64,000 nt of DNA, taken from Planctomycetota bacterium (GTDB lineage: Bacteria; Planctomycetota; Phycisphaerae; Phycisphaerales; UBA1924). The notes below the pieces were generated by a model. That model saw only the letters and a list, made by a program, of their open reading frames with translations. It was not told the origin of the DNA and did not search any database. The stretch spans positions 1 through 64,000 of the forward strand of contig JAFLCN010000010.1 of the NCBI GenBank assembly GCA_017303555.1, written 5' to 3'. Numbering within the stretch: the stretch's first letter is position 1; each line of letters opens with the position of its first letter. Both the position numbers and the translations under genes were made by a program. This document shows, piece after piece, positions 38,699-47,058 of this stretch.

Positions 38699-40015
38699 AT
38701 GAGCGAAGACGCGCCAACTTCTGTTCCCGAGGCACGCCCGTCGGCAAACGTGGCCCGGTTCTCTGTCGCGCTTCTGCTTCTCATCAATCTGTTCAACTAC
38801 ATCGATCGGTACGTGCTTGCCGCCGTCGAGCCGCTCATCCGGGCCGAGTTTTTCCCGAAGGGCGTCGCCGACGACAAGACCGCCGGCCTGCGGATGGGCT
38901 TGCTCGCAACGGCTTTTCTGGTTTCGTACATGGTCGCGGCCCCCGTCTTCGGCTGGCTCGCCGATCGCTGGAAACGCTGGGCCATCGTCGGAATCGGCGT
39001 CACCGTCTGGTCGCTCGCTTCGGGGGGCAGCGGACTCGCGACGATGTGGCTCGCGATGCTCTTGATGCGTGTGCTGGTCGGAATCGGCGAAGCCGCCTAC
39101 GGCCCGACGGCCCCGACCCTTATCTCGGATCTCTTTCCCGTCCAGAGGCGCGGCGCGGTTCTGGCGTGGTTCTACGCCGCGATTCCCGTGGGCAGCGCGC
39201 TCGGTTACGTCCTGGGCGGGCTGGTCACCAAGTTCGCTTCCTGGCACTGGGCCTTCTTGATCACGCTGCCCCCGGGCCTGGCGCTCGGCGCCCTCTGCTT
39301 CTTTATGAAAGACCCGCCCCGGGGCATATCCGACGGCGCGACGCACCGCCACGCGAGCCTTCGCGACTACACCACGCTCCTGCGAACCCCGTCCTACGTC
39401 CTCGCGGTCCTGGGAATGACCGCCTTCACCTTTGCGATCGGGGGCATCTCGTTCTGGATGCCCACCTACTTGCACGAGCATCGAGGCCAGGCCGACCTCG
39501 GGCACGTGAACCTGCTCTTCGGAGGCATCACGGTCGTCGCCGGCCTCACCGCAACACTCTTCGGCGGCTGGCTCGGCGACAAGCTCCGCGCCCGCTGGAG
39601 CGGCTCCTACTTCATCGTCTCCGGGGGCGGCATGGTTCTCGGCTTCCCGTTCTTCATCGCCTCGCTCTACGCGCCGATGCCGCTGGCGTATGCGTTCATC
39701 TTCGTTGCCATCTTCTTCCTTTTCCTATCGACCGGCCCAAGCAACGCCATCCTCGCCAATGTCACGCACCCGTCTGTCCGCGCGACCGGCTTCGCCGTCT
39801 GCATCTTCGTCATCCACGCTTTCGGGGATGCCGTCAGCCCGCCGATCATCGGATGGATCACCGACCTGACGAGGACGCAGCAGAATCCGCAGGGCGACAT
39901 GACCCTCGGCTTCCTTGTGGTCGGGGCCATGATCATCCTTTCCGGCATCATCTGGCTCTGCGGCGCCGGCTTCTTGCGGCGCGACACCGAACGCGCCGTC
40001 ACGAGGCTGAACTGA
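38699..40015 (+). CDS. MFS transporter, spinster-like
   Basis: The 438-residue protein has 12 predicted membrane helices. The start of helix 1, LFNYIDRYVLAAVEPLI, and the loop MVAAPVFGWLADRWKRW are those of the spinster-type (sphingolipid/lysophospholipid transporter-like) MFS branch, with a second GGWLGDKLRARW loop midway. Substrate cannot be read from sequence. The start ATG 38699-38701 is chosen because helix 1 begins ~35 residues in; the open frame further upstream is a shadow of the preceding gene on the other strand. Convergent with the HMA-lipoprotein gene (82 bp). Confidence 0.88.
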   Translation: MSEDAPTSVPEARPSANVARFSVALLLLINLFNYIDRYVLAAVEPLIRAEFFPKGVADDKTAGLRMGLLATAFLVSYMVAAPVFGWLADRWKRWAIVGIGVTVWSLASGGSGLATMWLAMLLMRVLVGIGEAAYGPTAPTLISDLFPVQRRGAVLAWFYAAIPVGSALGYVLGGLVTKFASWHWAFLITLPPGLALGALCFFMKDPPRGISDGATHRHASLRDYTTLLRTPSYVLAVLGMTAFTFAIGGISFWMPTYLHEHRGQADLGHVNLLFGGITVVAGLTATLFGGWLGDKLRARWSGSYFIVSGGGMVLGFPFFIASLYAPMPLAYAFIFVAIFFLFLSTGPSNAILANVTHPSVRATGFAVCIFVIHAFGDAVSPPIIGWITDLTRTQQNPQGDMTLGFLVVGAMIILSGIIWLCGAGFLRRDTERAVTRLN

Positions 40016-40097
40016 ACGGGCGCATCACGTCCCGCACGGCGCGCTGCGACTCAGCACATCCGGCGACCGGTGGACCGTGCTTTCGCGGCACGAGGGC

Positions 40098-40448
40098 TTA
40101 CTTGCCCTTCTGCATCTCTTCCCGCTTCTTGGGGTCGAGGCATTCCGGATCTTCTTTCACCGCGAAGTGCTCTTTCTTCCATTGAGCGACCGCCGCGTTC
40201 AACTGGCTCTCGGTGGCGGGGTTCTGCGGGTTGACGGTCACCATCGCCGTCTTGGTGTCGAAATCGACCGAGGCGGTCTCGACGCCCGGCACTTGCTTCA
40301 ACTCCTGCTCGATGTGCTTTGCGCAGTTGGGGCACGCCATCCCGTCAACCTTGAGCGAGATCGTGTTCGGGTAGGACGACTTGCTCGATGTTGCGCACCC
40401 GGCGAGCGCCACAATCACACACAGTTGAATCGCAGATTTCCAAAGCAC
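40098..40448 (-). CDS. Lipoprotein with a heavy-metal-associated (HMA) domain
   Basis: The 116-residue product starts at GTG 40446-40448, with AAGGAGAG nine bases upstream. A lipoprotein signal ends at LAGC18. Residues ~28-92 form an HMA (MerP/Atx1-like) fold with metal-binding GMAC39-PNC42, ALSO seen in copper and mercury binding proteins, then a Lys/Glu-rich tail. A membrane-tethered HMA protein could bind copper or mercury in the periplasm. No metal ATPase or Mer gene is nearby. Confidence 0.85.
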   Translation of the reverse strand: MLWKSAIQLCVIVALAGCATSSKSSYPNTISLKVDGMACPNCAKHIEQELKQVPGVETASVDFDTKTAMVTVNPQNPATESQLNAAVAQWKKEHFAVKEDPECLDPKKREEMQKGK

Positions 40449-40645
40449 GCGAAACTCTCCTTCGGTCGTGAGCGGTATCGGGGCGTCCCGTGAAAAGCCG
40501 CTCGGGGACGGGCCGGAATTGCACAAGAGGATTTATACGCAGATCGGCCCGCCCGTTCACCCCGATCGCCGTGTGTGCGTGCGGAAAGCCCGGATGCCGC
40601 GGCACAGATCGTCCGCACGAACAGCCCTCCGACCTAAACTCGCCC

Positions 40646-41923
40646 ATGACCACCATGCACACGGGCACGAAGCCTGTCGAGCCCCGGCTCAGCGAAGTGC
40701 CGACGCCCGAGGGCCGCTTCGGAAAATTCGGCGGGCAATACGTGCCCGAGACCCTCATGGCGGCGCTCGCCCAGCTCGAAGAGGTTTACGAGTCGGTGCG
40801 TCAGGATCGCAATTTTTGGGACGAGCTGCGTGCCCTGTTTGCGACGCTCGTCGGCCGGCCCACCCCGCTCTACAAGGCTTCGCGGCTCACGGCCCATGCC
40901 GCAGAGCTTTCCCGGCGCAGCGGCAACGGAGGCCAGGCCGCGACCATCTGGCTCAAGCGCGAGGACCTTGCGCACACCGGTGCGCACAAGATCAACAACA
41001 CCCTGGGACAGGGCCTCCTGACCAAGCGGATGGGCAAGAAACGCATCATCGCCGAGACCGGTGCGGGCCAGCACGGAGTCGCCTCCGCCACTGCCGCGGC
41101 ACACCTGGGCCTCGAATGTGATGTGTACATGGGGTCCGAAGACGTCCGTCGCCAGCGATTGAACGTCATCCGCATGCGGATGCTCGGCGCCCGCGTCATC
41201 GAGGTCGATTCGGGTTCCAGGACGCTCAAGGACGCGACGAACGAAGCGATGCGCGACTGGATGGGCTCGGTCGAGCGCACCCACTACATCATCGGGTCGG
41301 TCGTCGGTCCGCACCCGTTCCCGATGATCGTCCGCGACTTCCAGTCGATCATCGGTACCGAAGCCAAGGCCCAGTCCCTTCGGCACATGGGCCGCCTGCC
41401 GGACTCCATCGTCGCGTGCGTGGGGGGCGGGTCCAACGCCGCGGGAATCTTTTATCCCTTCGTGGACGACGCCAAGGTGCAGCTCATCGGGGTCGAGGCG
41501 GGAGGGCGTTCGCGCGAGCCCGGGCAGCACGCGGCCACGCTCTCGTTCGGTTCTCCGGGGGTTTTGCACGGGACGCTCTCGTACGTCCTGCAGGATCCGA
41601 ACGGCCAGACCGCGGACGTTCATTCGTGCTCGGCGGGGCTCGATTATCCGGGCGTTGGTCCCGAGCACTCGTACTGGAAAGACTCCGGGCGCGTGACGTA
41701 CACCGCGACCAGCGACGAACAGGCCCTTGATGCCTTCACCCTTCTCGCGCAGACCGAGGGCATTATCCCCGCGCTCGAAACTTCGCACGCGGTCTCCGAA
41801 GCGGTGCGACTGGCCTCGACGATGAAGAGCGAGCAGAACGTGCTGCTCTGCTGCTCCGGTCGTGGCGACAAGGACGTGGAAGAGGCATCGCGACTGCTCG
41901 CGCTGCGGAACCCGCGCCATTGA
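40646..41923 (+). CDS. trpB: Tryptophan synthase beta chain
   Basis: TrpB makes L-tryptophan from indole and serine. The 425-residue PLP enzyme has [16 protein letters not shown] at the N terminus, K115 in [11 protein letters not shown] in [19 protein letters not shown] (phosphate-binding loop) and the C-terminal [12 protein letters not shown]. Length is about 25 residues more than E. coli TrpB, mostly within the N-terminal part. It is the canonical TrpB1 type. trpA and other trp genes are not in the window, so the locus is split. The ATG at 40646 fits the family start. Confidence 0.96.
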   Translation: MTTMHTGTKPVEPRLSEVPTPEGRFGKFGGQYVPETLMAALAQLEEVYESVRQDRNFWDELRALFATLVGRPTPLYKASRLTAHAAELSRRSGNGGQAATIWLKREDLAHTGAHKINNTLGQGLLTKRMGKKRIIAETGAGQHGVASATAAAHLGLECDVYMGSEDVRRQRLNVIRMRMLGARVIEVDSGSRTLKDATNEAMRDWMGSVERTHYIIGSVVGPHPFPMIVRDFQSIIGTEAKAQSLRHMGRLPDSIVACVGGGSNAAGIFYPFVDDAKVQLIGVEAGGRSREPGQHAATLSFGSPGVLHGTLSYVLQDPNGQTADVHSCSAGLDYPGVGPEHSYWKDSGRVTYTATSDEQALDAFTLLAQTEGIIPALETSHAVSEAVRLASTMKSEQNVLLCCSGRGDKDVEEASRLLALRNPRH

Positions 41924-42039
41924 TCGATCCTTTTTTCCGCAACTTGAAACTTTGGCGAACCGATGTTCACCGACGCGCTGTAGGATGATCGAAACGGTCG
42001 GTTTGCAAGTCCAGATTGGTGTCGCCGGAGAGGATTCCC

Positions 42040-43962
42040 GTGCGTCGTGCTTGGCTTATTTCCGGTTTGCTGATCGGTGGGGCGCTCGCTTCACCGGTGT
42101 CGGCATGCGCCGATCAGCCGGAAGCCGCCGCCCCCGAATCCGCCCCGGATTCGAGCGATCCCGCGGTTTCACGGGCCGCGGCCGACGCCCTGGTTGCCCG
42201 CGCGGGCGCGGCCGACGCCGATGCCGCCATCCGACGCATGCTTTCGTCGCCCGCGGATTCCGGCGCGTTCGGGAACATCGTCGAGGCGCTCGGTTCTTCC
42301 GCCCGGATTCCGGCCTCGCTGCTGCCGGACCTCATCGGCGCGTGCAACAAGGTTCCGGCCTCGCAGAAAGCCCCGCTGCTTCGGGCGATTTCGTCCATCC
42401 GCGACCGTGCCGGGGCGGAGTACCTCGTTTCACTGCTCGAGCTTCCGAGCGTTGATGCGGCGCTGCGGCGGTCGGCGCTCGAGGCGCTGGTGCGCCAATC
42501 CGGCCGGGATGATCTCGGCGAGAACGCGTCCCGCTGGCACGAACTGCTGGTTTCGCTCCCGAGCGATGAGGCCTGGCGCGAGGCTTCGATCAAGGCGCTC
42601 GCGGCCCGCGCCGATCGCGAGCGCGATCAACGCGCCCAGGTGCAGACGCGCCTGCTCGAAACTCTTCGGACCCTTCACCTCGCGACACCCGCCGAACGGC
42701 GCTGGCCCCTCATCACCTCGATGGTGGGGGACCCGCTCGCCTGCGTGAATCTGCTGGGGCTTGAGCTCATCTCCCGCGAGCTGTCCGCCGGAAACCGCCC
42801 GGATTCATCGATCGGCCAGCAGATCCTTCCGCTCCTGGCTTCGCCCGACCCTGTCATCCGGGAGCAGACCGCAATCCTCATCGCCAACCTCGCGCCCGAG
42901 GGCGCCGACAAGGCCGTCCGCAACGCGCTCGATCACGAGCGCGTGCCCGCAACCGCCTCGGCGCTTCTCAACGCCGCGTCGCGCTGGCCCAGCGTCGAAA
43001 CCGAGGAATCCGTCCTTGCCTGGATCGACCCGGCCGTCTGGGCGAGCGGTGGCACGGCGCTGCGCGATGCCTCGCTCGACGCTGCGTGGGCTTTGTATCG
43101 CGGGGGCATGATCCGTTCCGATGCCGCGGCGGAGAAGGTCTTGGCAGCGATCCGCACCGTGAGCCTCGCGGAACTGAACGGGTCGGGCTGCCGCCTCCGC
43201 GCCGAGCTTGGCGATCAATCGGATCTCGACGCGATCGTCGTGCTGCTCGGCTCGAAGCTCCCGGCGCAGCGGCTGGCCACCGCCGAGGCGCTGGTCACGT
43301 CACCCGAATTTCTTGCCCGAATCCTTGCCGCGGCACGCGAAGACCCGCTGCTCATCGACGTCGCCGTTCGTGGCGTCCTGACAATCGCGCCGGATGTTCT
43401 CCACTTTGCCGCCGTTGAGGAGGCCACCCGCAAAGCGCCCGATCAGCGCCGCGCCGCACTAACCATCATCGCCGGCGCGATGAACGAAGACGAGATATTG
43501 GAAGCCAGCCGACGCCTCCGTGCCGATCCGGCCCTGCGCGAAGCGGTCCTGTCCAACCTGGCCGATCCGCGCCGCATCATGGCCGAACGCACCGAGCCGG
43601 CGCGCCTCTCGTACACCGCCGAAGCGCTCGTGGAGCTCGCCGAACTCCGCATCGAGCTTGGTCGCTACGGCGACGCTCTCGCGGCGCTCGAGGCCCTCCC
43701 CGAGATCGATACGTTCATCCCCGCCGATCGACTCCGCGACCTCAAGGCTATTTCCTACATCGGCGCCAACCGTCTCGATCAGGCCAAGCAGCTCGGCGCC
43801 AAGCCCGATGTCTGGCTCCGCGCACTCGATCTCAACACCGATCAGCCCCAAGCCCAGCAGATCGCCTCGACCATCGAATCCGGCATGGCCGCCGCCCTCA
43901 CCGACGCCGACCGCGCGAAGCTCGAGCACCTCAAGCTCCGCATCGCGGCAAAGCCCAGATAA
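42040..43962 (+). CDS. Secreted HEAT-repeat protein
   Basis: The 640-residue product starts at GTG 42040, with GGAGAGGA upstream. A signal peptide (VRRAWLISGLLIGGALASPVSA) precedes an acidic Ala/Pro linker, then ~500 residues of helical HEAT-like repeats (SLLELPSVDAALRRSALEALVRQ, PVIREQTAILIANLAPEG, QRLATAEALVTSPEFL). The last ~120 residues (AEALVELAELRIELGRYGDALAALEAL) look like TPR helices. A periplasmic scaffold role is inferred from the repeats. No operon partner; trpB is on the same strand 116 bp upstream. Converges on the dockerin-anchored gene (30 bp). Confidence 0.8.
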   Translation: MRRAWLISGLLIGGALASPVSACADQPEAAAPESAPDSSDPAVSRAAADALVARAGAADADAAIRRMLSSPADSGAFGNIVEALGSSARIPASLLPDLIGACNKVPASQKAPLLRAISSIRDRAGAEYLVSLLELPSVDAALRRSALEALVRQSGRDDLGENASRWHELLVSLPSDEAWREASIKALAARADRERDQRAQVQTRLLETLRTLHLATPAERRWPLITSMVGDPLACVNLLGLELISRELSAGNRPDSSIGQQILPLLASPDPVIREQTAILIANLAPEGADKAVRNALDHERVPATASALLNAASRWPSVETEESVLAWIDPAVWASGGTALRDASLDAAWALYRGGMIRSDAAAEKVLAAIRTVSLAELNGSGCRLRAELGDQSDLDAIVVLLGSKLPAQRLATAEALVTSPEFLARILAAAREDPLLIDVAVRGVLTIAPDVLHFAAVEEATRKAPDQRRAALTIIAGAMNEDEILEASRRLRADPALREAVLSNLADPRRIMAERTEPARLSYTAEALVELAELRIELGRYGDALAALEALPEIDTFIPADRLRDLKAISYIGANRLDQAKQLGAKPDVWLRALDLNTDQPQAQQIASTIESGMAAALTDADRAKLEHLKLRIAAKPR

Positions 43963-43992
43963 GCGGCCTCGGGGCGCTCGATTCGCGAGCCC

Positions 43993-44805
43993 CTACGGGC
44001 ACGCCAGCGCGTCGTACGCCGATGCCAGCACGACAAAGTCGCCATCATCCACGAACCCGTCGGCGTTGAAATCGCTCGGGCAACCGAACGGCATCTCCGT
44101 CCCTGCGCAGTCGAAAACCGTGTACGACCCGGCGAAGGCCACAAAGTCCGAATCGTCCACCACGCCGTCCCAGTTCAGGTCCGCCGGGCACGTGTTGGGC
44201 ACCCCCGTCGCCCGCACCATAAACACGCCCTTGATGATGTTGTTGGCCATGTTCCCCGCGAACGGCGCGTCGCTCAGCGGCATCCCGAGATACGAGTCGG
44301 CGCCAAAGAACCACGAGCGATCGGCGCTCGGCGCGCTGCTCGCGTCGTAGCGCGCCGGGATCACCGTCGCGTTCCCGAACACCTGCATCGATGCCGAAAC
44401 GAAGAAGCTCCCGTACACCGCCCGGGGAGCAATCGGATAGTCCAGGAAGATATTCGTGCGCTGCAGCCCGCTCAGTCCCGTCGCCGTCGCGATCAATTCC
44501 GCATCGGTCGGGTCGTCCGCGTTCTTCATTTGATAGAGGTACACCCGCACCGGACGTTCCTGGGGTGTTCCCAGAGTTCCGAATGAAACCGAGATCGTGG
44601 TGATCACGCCCGCATCCGGCTGCACTTCGAAGATGTTCCCCCACATGAATTCGCAGGCGAAACTCGGCCCGAGGTTGTTGCTTCCCGTGCCGTCGTCAAG
44701 CGCGTAGGTTCCGGCGTTCGCTGAAATGATTGCCGCCGACAGACCCGCGGCCGCGACGAACGCAGTTGTTCGCGCCGCGCCCGTGCAATTTTTCCGTTCG
44801 TCCAT
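43993..44805 (-). CDS. GC-type dockerin-anchored secreted protein
   Basis: The 270-residue product has a signal peptide (~1-31). Its central domain (~40-195) is beta-rich (VITTISVSFGTLG, VRVYLYQMKN). The C terminus has two dockerin-like calcium-binding segments: CPADLNWDGVVDDSDFVAF and CPSDFNADGFVDDGDFVVL, each with the D-x-N-x-D-G-x-V-D-D-x-D pattern, each framed by cysteines. This 'GC-type' dockerin arrangement is a planctomycete hallmark and probably a surface-retention signal. Start is ATG 44803-44805. Divergent from the membrane protein at 44867. Confidence 0.87.
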   Translation of the reverse strand: MDERKNCTGAARTTAFVAAAGLSAAIISANAGTYALDDGTGSNNLGPSFACEFMWGNIFEVQPDAGVITTISVSFGTLGTPQERPVRVYLYQMKNADDPTDAELIATATGLSGLQRTNIFLDYPIAPRAVYGSFFVSASMQVFGNATVIPARYDASSAPSADRSWFFGADSYLGMPLSDAPFAGNMANNIIKGVFMVRATGVPNTCPADLNWDGVVDDSDFVAFAGSYTVFDCAGTEMPFGCPSDFNADGFVDDGDFVVLASAYDALACP

Positions 44806-44866
44806 GAAGACCGTTCTTTCTCCCCCACGGACGGTACACTTGCGGCGGCATCAACGGAGGCACGAA

Positions 44867-45445
44867 ATGTCCGATCAGGCAGAACCGCTCGATCCGCAGA
44901 TTGAACTCGCTCCCGCTTCGTGGCCGAAGGTCCTCGGCATCATCTCCATCGCGTGGGCCTGCCTCGGGCTCTCATGCCTCGTCTGCGGCGTCGGCGCACA
45001 GCTCGCGTTCGGGCCGAACATGCTTCCGGAACAGTTCCGCGACAATCCGCCCCCGTCAATGAAATTTGGCATGCTGCAGATCATCCAGACGATCTTCAGC
45101 CTCATCACGTCCGCGTTGCTGCTGGCCGCGGGCATCCAGACCGCCCGGCGTCAGTTCAGCGGTCGCACGCTCCACATCGTCTGGGGTGTGATCTCGCTCA
45201 TCGCGCTCGTCTACGGCGCGTATGCCGCCTGGCACACGCAGCAGGAAACCCTGGTCTGGGCACGCAACAACCCGGACAACCCGATCGCGAAGCAGACGCT
45301 CGCGGCGCCGGCCGTTGGACTTGTGATCACCGCCGCCATCATCGGGTTCTTTGCGCTCTACCCGGTCTTCATCCTTTTCTGGTTCGGCGCTGTGAAACGG
45401 ACCAAAGAGTCCTTCGGCGCAGCCCCGGCCGCTGACTACATCTGA
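44867..45445 (+). CDS. Integral membrane protein, hypothetical
   Basis: The 192-residue product has four hydrophobic segments (about 20-45, 65-90, 98-120, 145-170) joined by short loops, and polar tails (MSDQAEPLDPQIEL at the N terminus, KRTKESFGAAPAADYI at the C terminus). GGAGG seven bases upstream of the ATG fixes the start. I recognise no family; this four-helix layout with N-terminal acidic tail is common in Phycisphaerae. A bidirectional terminator follows at 45474. Confidence 0.7.
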   Translation: MSDQAEPLDPQIELAPASWPKVLGIISIAWACLGLSCLVCGVGAQLAFGPNMLPEQFRDNPPPSMKFGMLQIIQTIFSLITSALLLAAGIQTARRQFSGRTLHIVWGVISLIALVYGAYAAWHTQQETLVWARNNPDNPIAKQTLAAPAVGLVITAAIIGFFALYPVFILFWFGAVKRTKESFGAAPAADYI

Positions 45446-45473
45446 CCGCGGCTCGAGCGTTCCCCAACGAAAA

Positions 45474-45497
45474 AGCCCCGGAACGCCGGGGCTGTTT
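45474..45497. terminator. Bidirectional intrinsic terminator
   Basis: AGCCCCGG (45474-45481) pairs with CCGGGGCT (45486-45493) around AACG. On the minus strand it is followed by TTTTTCG, a good U tract for the TPR lipoprotein gene side; on the plus strand by GTTTC. Confidence 0.88.
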
Positions 45498-45526
45498 CAT
45501 TGGATTTTCGATTGTCCGATCCGCGC

Positions 45527-46756
45527 TCACTCGCCGGTCGGCACGCCGGCAACCGCTGCGCCGCCCGTCCGCATTTCCTCGATCTGCGAGGTCGCCATCG
45601 GGTTCGCCGGCTCGATCTTCAGCGCCTCGGCAAAGCAGAGGTTCGCATCGTTTGTGTTGCCCATCTGGCGCTCGATCATGCCGAGCAGGACGTAGTTCTC
45701 CGCCGTCGGCGCGATCGCCACGGCCTTGATCGCGTTGTCGTGGGCCTGATCCATCGCGCCCGTCTTGCGGAAGACCATCGCACGAAGCTGGTATCCCTCC
45801 GGGCGCTCGGGCGCGATCGCCACCAGCCGGGCCGACGCCGTGCGTGCCCGGTTCAGGTCCTTGAGCTTGTAGCTCAGCTTGCCCAGTTCGATCCAGGCCT
45901 CGACGTCCGATGCGCCGCCGTCCGAGGTCGTGAGCTTTACGAGCACTTCACGAGCGTCCATCGGGCGATCGAGCTCGACAAGGCAGCGTGCCCGCTGCAG
46001 ACGCAGGTCACGCCGATCTTCGAAGCCCTTCTGCTTCATGAGCTTGGTGATGTTGTGTTCGGCATCGGCGAATTTTTTGCAGGCGATCTGCGAACCGATC
46101 AGGTCGTTCTGGATCGCCGGATCATCCGGCGCCGCCAGCCTGGCCTGCTCGAAGAAGTTCATCGCGTCCTCGCTCTTGTTCTGCATCATCGCGATGTGGC
46201 CGAGCGTCTGGTTCACGCCGGGGTTGTTCGCGAAGCTCGCGCGATGGCTGGTCAGTTCCGTTTCGGCATCCTCCAGCTTGCCCTGGTCCATGAGCACTTC
46301 GGCCGCGGCGATGACGTACTGGGGGTTGCTCGGCTCAAGATCCGAGGCACGCCGGTACCGGGCGAGCGCCTCGTCCGGCTGCTTCAGACGCTCGTACACG
46401 ATCGCGCTGTAGTACTGCGCTTCCACGTTCTCGGGGTCCAGGCCCTCCGCCGTGCCGAACCAGTTCAGTGCGCCTTCCAGGTCGCCCTGCTCCATCAGGA
46501 TGCGTCCCTTTAGCACATGGCTCTTCGCCACGTTTGGGTTCAGCCCGAGCGAGCGGTTGATGGATTCGAGCGCCTTCGCCGTGTTGCCCGACAGCAACTG
46601 CTGCTTGGCGCTCTGCCACTCCATCGCCGACTTCATCGCGGCCAGGCGCTCCTTCGCGGCGCTGCTCTCGCGACGGGTCGACACACCGTGCCCGGTGCAC
46701 CCGATGAGCGACGCACAAACCACTCCAGCAAGCACGACCAGGAAGGTGTTCCGCAT
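45527..46756 (-). CDS. TPR-repeat lipoprotein
   Basis: The 409-residue product has a lipoprotein signal peptide (MRNTFLVVLAGVVCASLIGC20, cleaved before the Cys), then about ten tetratricopeptide repeats (ALESINRSLGLNPNVAKSHVL, QYYSAIVYERLKQPDEALARY, AAEVLMDQGKLEDAETEL). TPR lipoproteins often assist pilus or secretion machines (PilF/PilW type stabilises the secretin). Since the secretin gene lies 302 bp upstream on the same strand, a pilotin-like role is possible but is inference. GGAGAG precedes the ATG 46754-46756. Ends at the terminator at 45474. Confidence 0.85.
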   Translation of the reverse strand: MRNTFLVVLAGVVCASLIGCTGHGVSTRRESSAAKERLAAMKSAMEWQSAKQQLLSGNTAKALESINRSLGLNPNVAKSHVLKGRILMEQGDLEGALNWFGTAEGLDPENVEAQYYSAIVYERLKQPDEALARYRRASDLEPSNPQYVIAAAEVLMDQGKLEDAETELTSHRASFANNPGVNQTLGHIAMMQNKSEDAMNFFEQARLAAPDDPAIQNDLIGSQIACKKFADAEHNITKLMKQKGFEDRRDLRLQRARCLVELDRPMDAREVLVKLTTSDGGASDVEAWIELGKLSYKLKDLNRARTASARLVAIAPERPEGYQLRAMVFRKTGAMDQAHDNAIKAVAIAPTAENYVLLGMIERQMGNTNDANLCFAEALKIEPANPMATSQIEEMRTGGAAVAGVPTGE

Positions 46757-47058
46757 GAATCTCTCCGTGAAACAAATCGGTGGGTGAACGTGTGTGGAAG
46801 GCGAGTGGTGGGGGCGGGCATGGCGGTGGACGGGTTGCCTCCGGCCCCCAACCGCCTCGGGGCGACGGACGAATCCGATCGCTTCCTTGCGGTTCTCGGT
46901 CTCATCGGCCGCGGTGCGGGCACACTTTCGTGAAGTCCGGGAATCCCGGAGAAACGGCGCCATGACCGCTTTTTCCGCCTCTTTCAGGCCATTTCCATCC
47001 AATGCGTCAAGCCCGCCGGGCGGGCCTGATCGCAACAGAATGCACGTGCTGTCTCGGC
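46757..47058 (-). other. 302-bp intergenic region with a GC-rich hairpin
   Basis: It separates the secretin and TPR lipoprotein genes. GCCCGC (47011-47016) and GCGGGC (47020-47025) form a tight hairpin with a CGG loop, 34 bp beyond the secretin stop, with only TT following on the minus strand; it could be an attenuating terminator. No gene is seen. Confidence 0.4.

Noticed and set aside
38594..39505. Long minus-strand reading frame upstream of 38593, giving a 660-residue protein
   Set aside because: This part lies opposite the MFS transporter gene and has no family pattern; it is an open-frame shadow of a GC-rich gene. The real gene starts at 38593.
47011..47025. Strong terminator after the secretin gene
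   Set aside because: Hairpin is GC-rich but lacks a U tract; listed only as a weak element in the intergenic region.
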